Assembly (NCBI GenBank): GCA_002469305.1
Contig: DKEY01000116.1
Span: 1 to 5,690 of the forward strand
DNA length: 5,690 bases
Direction: 5' to 3'
Source: Sulfurospirillum sp. UBA6810
Lineage (GTDB): Bacteria; Campylobacterota; Campylobacteria; Campylobacterales; Sulfurospirillaceae
Every line of letters begins with the position of its first letter. The first letter of the stretch is position 1. Shown here piece after piece: positions 4,677 to 5,690 of the stretch. Under the pieces are notes generated by a model. It was not told where the DNA came from. It ran no database searches and saw nothing but the letters and a program-made list of their open reading frames with translations. The translations under genes were made by a program, and so were the position numbers.

Positions 4677-5690
4677 TTACTCTTCTTCTCGTTTAAAATC
4701 ATCTTCTAATCTTTCTATATCATCTTCACCAGTATAGCTTCCTACTTGAGCTTCTATGATAACTAAAAGTTCCTCAGTATTATTTGAAAGTCTGTGTATA
4801 TCTCCTGCTTTGATATATGTTGATTCATTTTGATTAAGAACAAACGTATTGGTTTCTATCGTAACAGTTGCTTGTCCACTAACTACTATCCAATGCTCAT
4901 TTCTATATTTATGTCTTTGCAAAGAGAGTCTTTTTCTTGGTTTTACTTCAATTCTCTTAATCTTATATCCATCTTGTTCTTCCAAGACAGTAAAAGTACC
5001 CCATGGTCTATACCCAGTGAGATGTGTATCTGTTAATGTTGATTTTTCTTTTTTTAATGTAGTAACAATCTCTTTTATCTTCTGAGTTGAACCTTTTTTA
5101 GAGACAAGCAAAACATCGTTAGTATCAACTATGATACTATCTTTTATATCTATCGTATGTACTGGTTTTTCTGATATTATCAAGTTATTATTTACGTCAT
5201 TTGGCAACTCTTCACAAAGAGCATCAAAACTTCCAACATCAGACCAGCTGATGTCACTTGCTACGACTTTAACTCGATTTGATTTTTCCATCACAGCATA
5301 ATCTATGCTATCTATTGGAATATTTAGCATATCTTCATAAACAATTCTTATCATATTATCTTGCTTTGCATTTTTATATGCTTCCAATGACTTGTCATAT
5401 ATTTGTGGCGAATATTTTTTTAGCTCTTCTAAAAAAACACCAACTTTAAAACAAAACATTCCACTATTCCAGTAGTAGTTCCCAGCATTTAGATACTCTG
5501 TAGCTTTTTCAACATTTGGTTTTTCATGAAAAGCTTTTACATTTTCTCCATCTGATTCTATATATCCAAAACCAATCTCTGCAAATGTTGGTTTAATCCC
5601 AAAAGTAACAAGATAATTCTCTGATGCCAACTCTTGTGCTCGCTTCACCACTTTTTTATAAGAGCCTTCATCTTTTATAAGATGATCACT
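4677..5690 (-). CDS. manC: Mannose-1-phosphate guanylyltransferase / mannose-6-phosphate isomerase, partial
   Basis: The frame stays open to the right edge, so the N-terminus lies outside the window; 337 codons are visible, starting SDHLIKDEG. A GTG at 5651 lies inside this conserved stretch and is not the start. Family members are about 455-480 residues, so roughly 120-130 residues are missing, including the nucleotide-binding GxxxRLWP signature. Visible guanylyltransferase motifs are FHEKP (visible residues 54-58), YYWNSGMF (72-79), SIDYAVMEKS (128-137) and SWSDVGSF (148-155). The C-terminal type II isomerase cupin has YRPWGTF (227-233), LQRHKYRNEHWIVVSG (257-272) with its metal-binding His/Glu cluster, GDIHRL, and a final GSYTGEDDIERLEDDF. 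The enzyme makes GDP-mannose from mannose-1-phosphate and may also convert fructose-6-phosphate to mannose-6-phosphate. It supplies the substrate of Gmd, whose gene starts 5 bases after this stop. Confidence 0.95.
   Translation of the reverse strand, partial: SDHLIKDEGSYKKVVKRAQELASENYLVTFGIKPTFAEIGFGYIESDGENVKAFHEKPNVEKATEYLNAGNYYWNSGMFCFKVGVFLEELKKYSPQIYDKSLEAYKNAKQDNMIRIVYEDMLNIPIDSIDYAVMEKSNRVKVVASDISWSDVGSFDALCEELPNDVNNNLIISEKPVHTIDIKDSIIVDTNDVLLVSKKGSTQKIKEIVTTLKKEKSTLTDTHLTGYRPWGTFTVLEEQDGYKIKRIEVKPRKRLSLQRHKYRNEHWIVVSGQATVTIETNTFVLNQNESTYIKAGDIHRLSNNTEELLVIIEAQVGSYTGEDDIERLEDDFKREEE

Noticed and set aside
4830..5085. Two overlapping plus-strand frames
   Set aside because: Both are antisense to the conserved manC cupin domain and show no protein motif.
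5649..5651. GTG at 5651 as the manC start
   Set aside because: The frame continues upstream to the window edge through SDHLIKDEG, a conserved internal ManC segment, so the gene is simply cut by the window.

Overview
The window is a compact, single-direction block of sugar-nucleotide biosynthesis genes, all on the minus strand and therefore read from high to low coordinates. The low overall GC, the tight gene packing and the style of the proteins suggest a Campylobacterota-like Gram-negative bacterium (Sulfurimonas, Sulfurospirillum or Arcobacter type). That placement is an impression from the sequence and has not been tested. The locus looks like part of a surface-polysaccharide (O-antigen, capsule or exopolysaccharide) gene cluster.

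In transcription order the layout is: the C-terminal three quarters of manC (4677-5690, running off the right edge), gmd (2563-4671), fcl (1500-2561), a 111-base gap with a possible 32-codon ORF (about 1379-1477), a WbpO/TviB-type UDP-N-acetylhexosamine 6-dehydrogenase (141-1388), and the first 45 codons of wecB (1-137, running off the left edge). The other gaps are 1 to 5 bases, so the genes are very probably one operon. No promoter or terminator is visible. ManC makes GDP-mannose, Gmd converts it to GDP-4-keto-6-deoxymannose, and Fcl converts that to GDP-L-fucose. The dehydrogenase and WecB supply a second precursor, a UDP-N-acetylhexosaminuronic acid and/or UDP-ManNAc.

The outstanding feature is that gmd is interrupted in frame by a 330-residue intein (2980-3969). 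Its 702-codon product resolves into a 234-residue N-extein, an intein from Cys235 to Asn564, and a 138-residue C-extein. The joined exteins form an ordinary 372-residue Gmd. The intein has Hint splicing blocks at both ends and a two-motif LAGLIDADG homing endonuclease in the middle, with both expected acidic residues present. It lies directly after the invariant RDWGHAKDY motif. By hand count its GC is about 26%, against about 38% in the adjacent N-extein DNA, which points to horizontal acquisition. It also carries unusual splicing residues: SxxH in place of TxxH, a penultimate Gly in place of His, and Cys at the usual block F Asp position. GDP-L-fucose synthesis in this organism should depend on protein splicing unless a second, uninterrupted gmd exists elsewhere in the genome.
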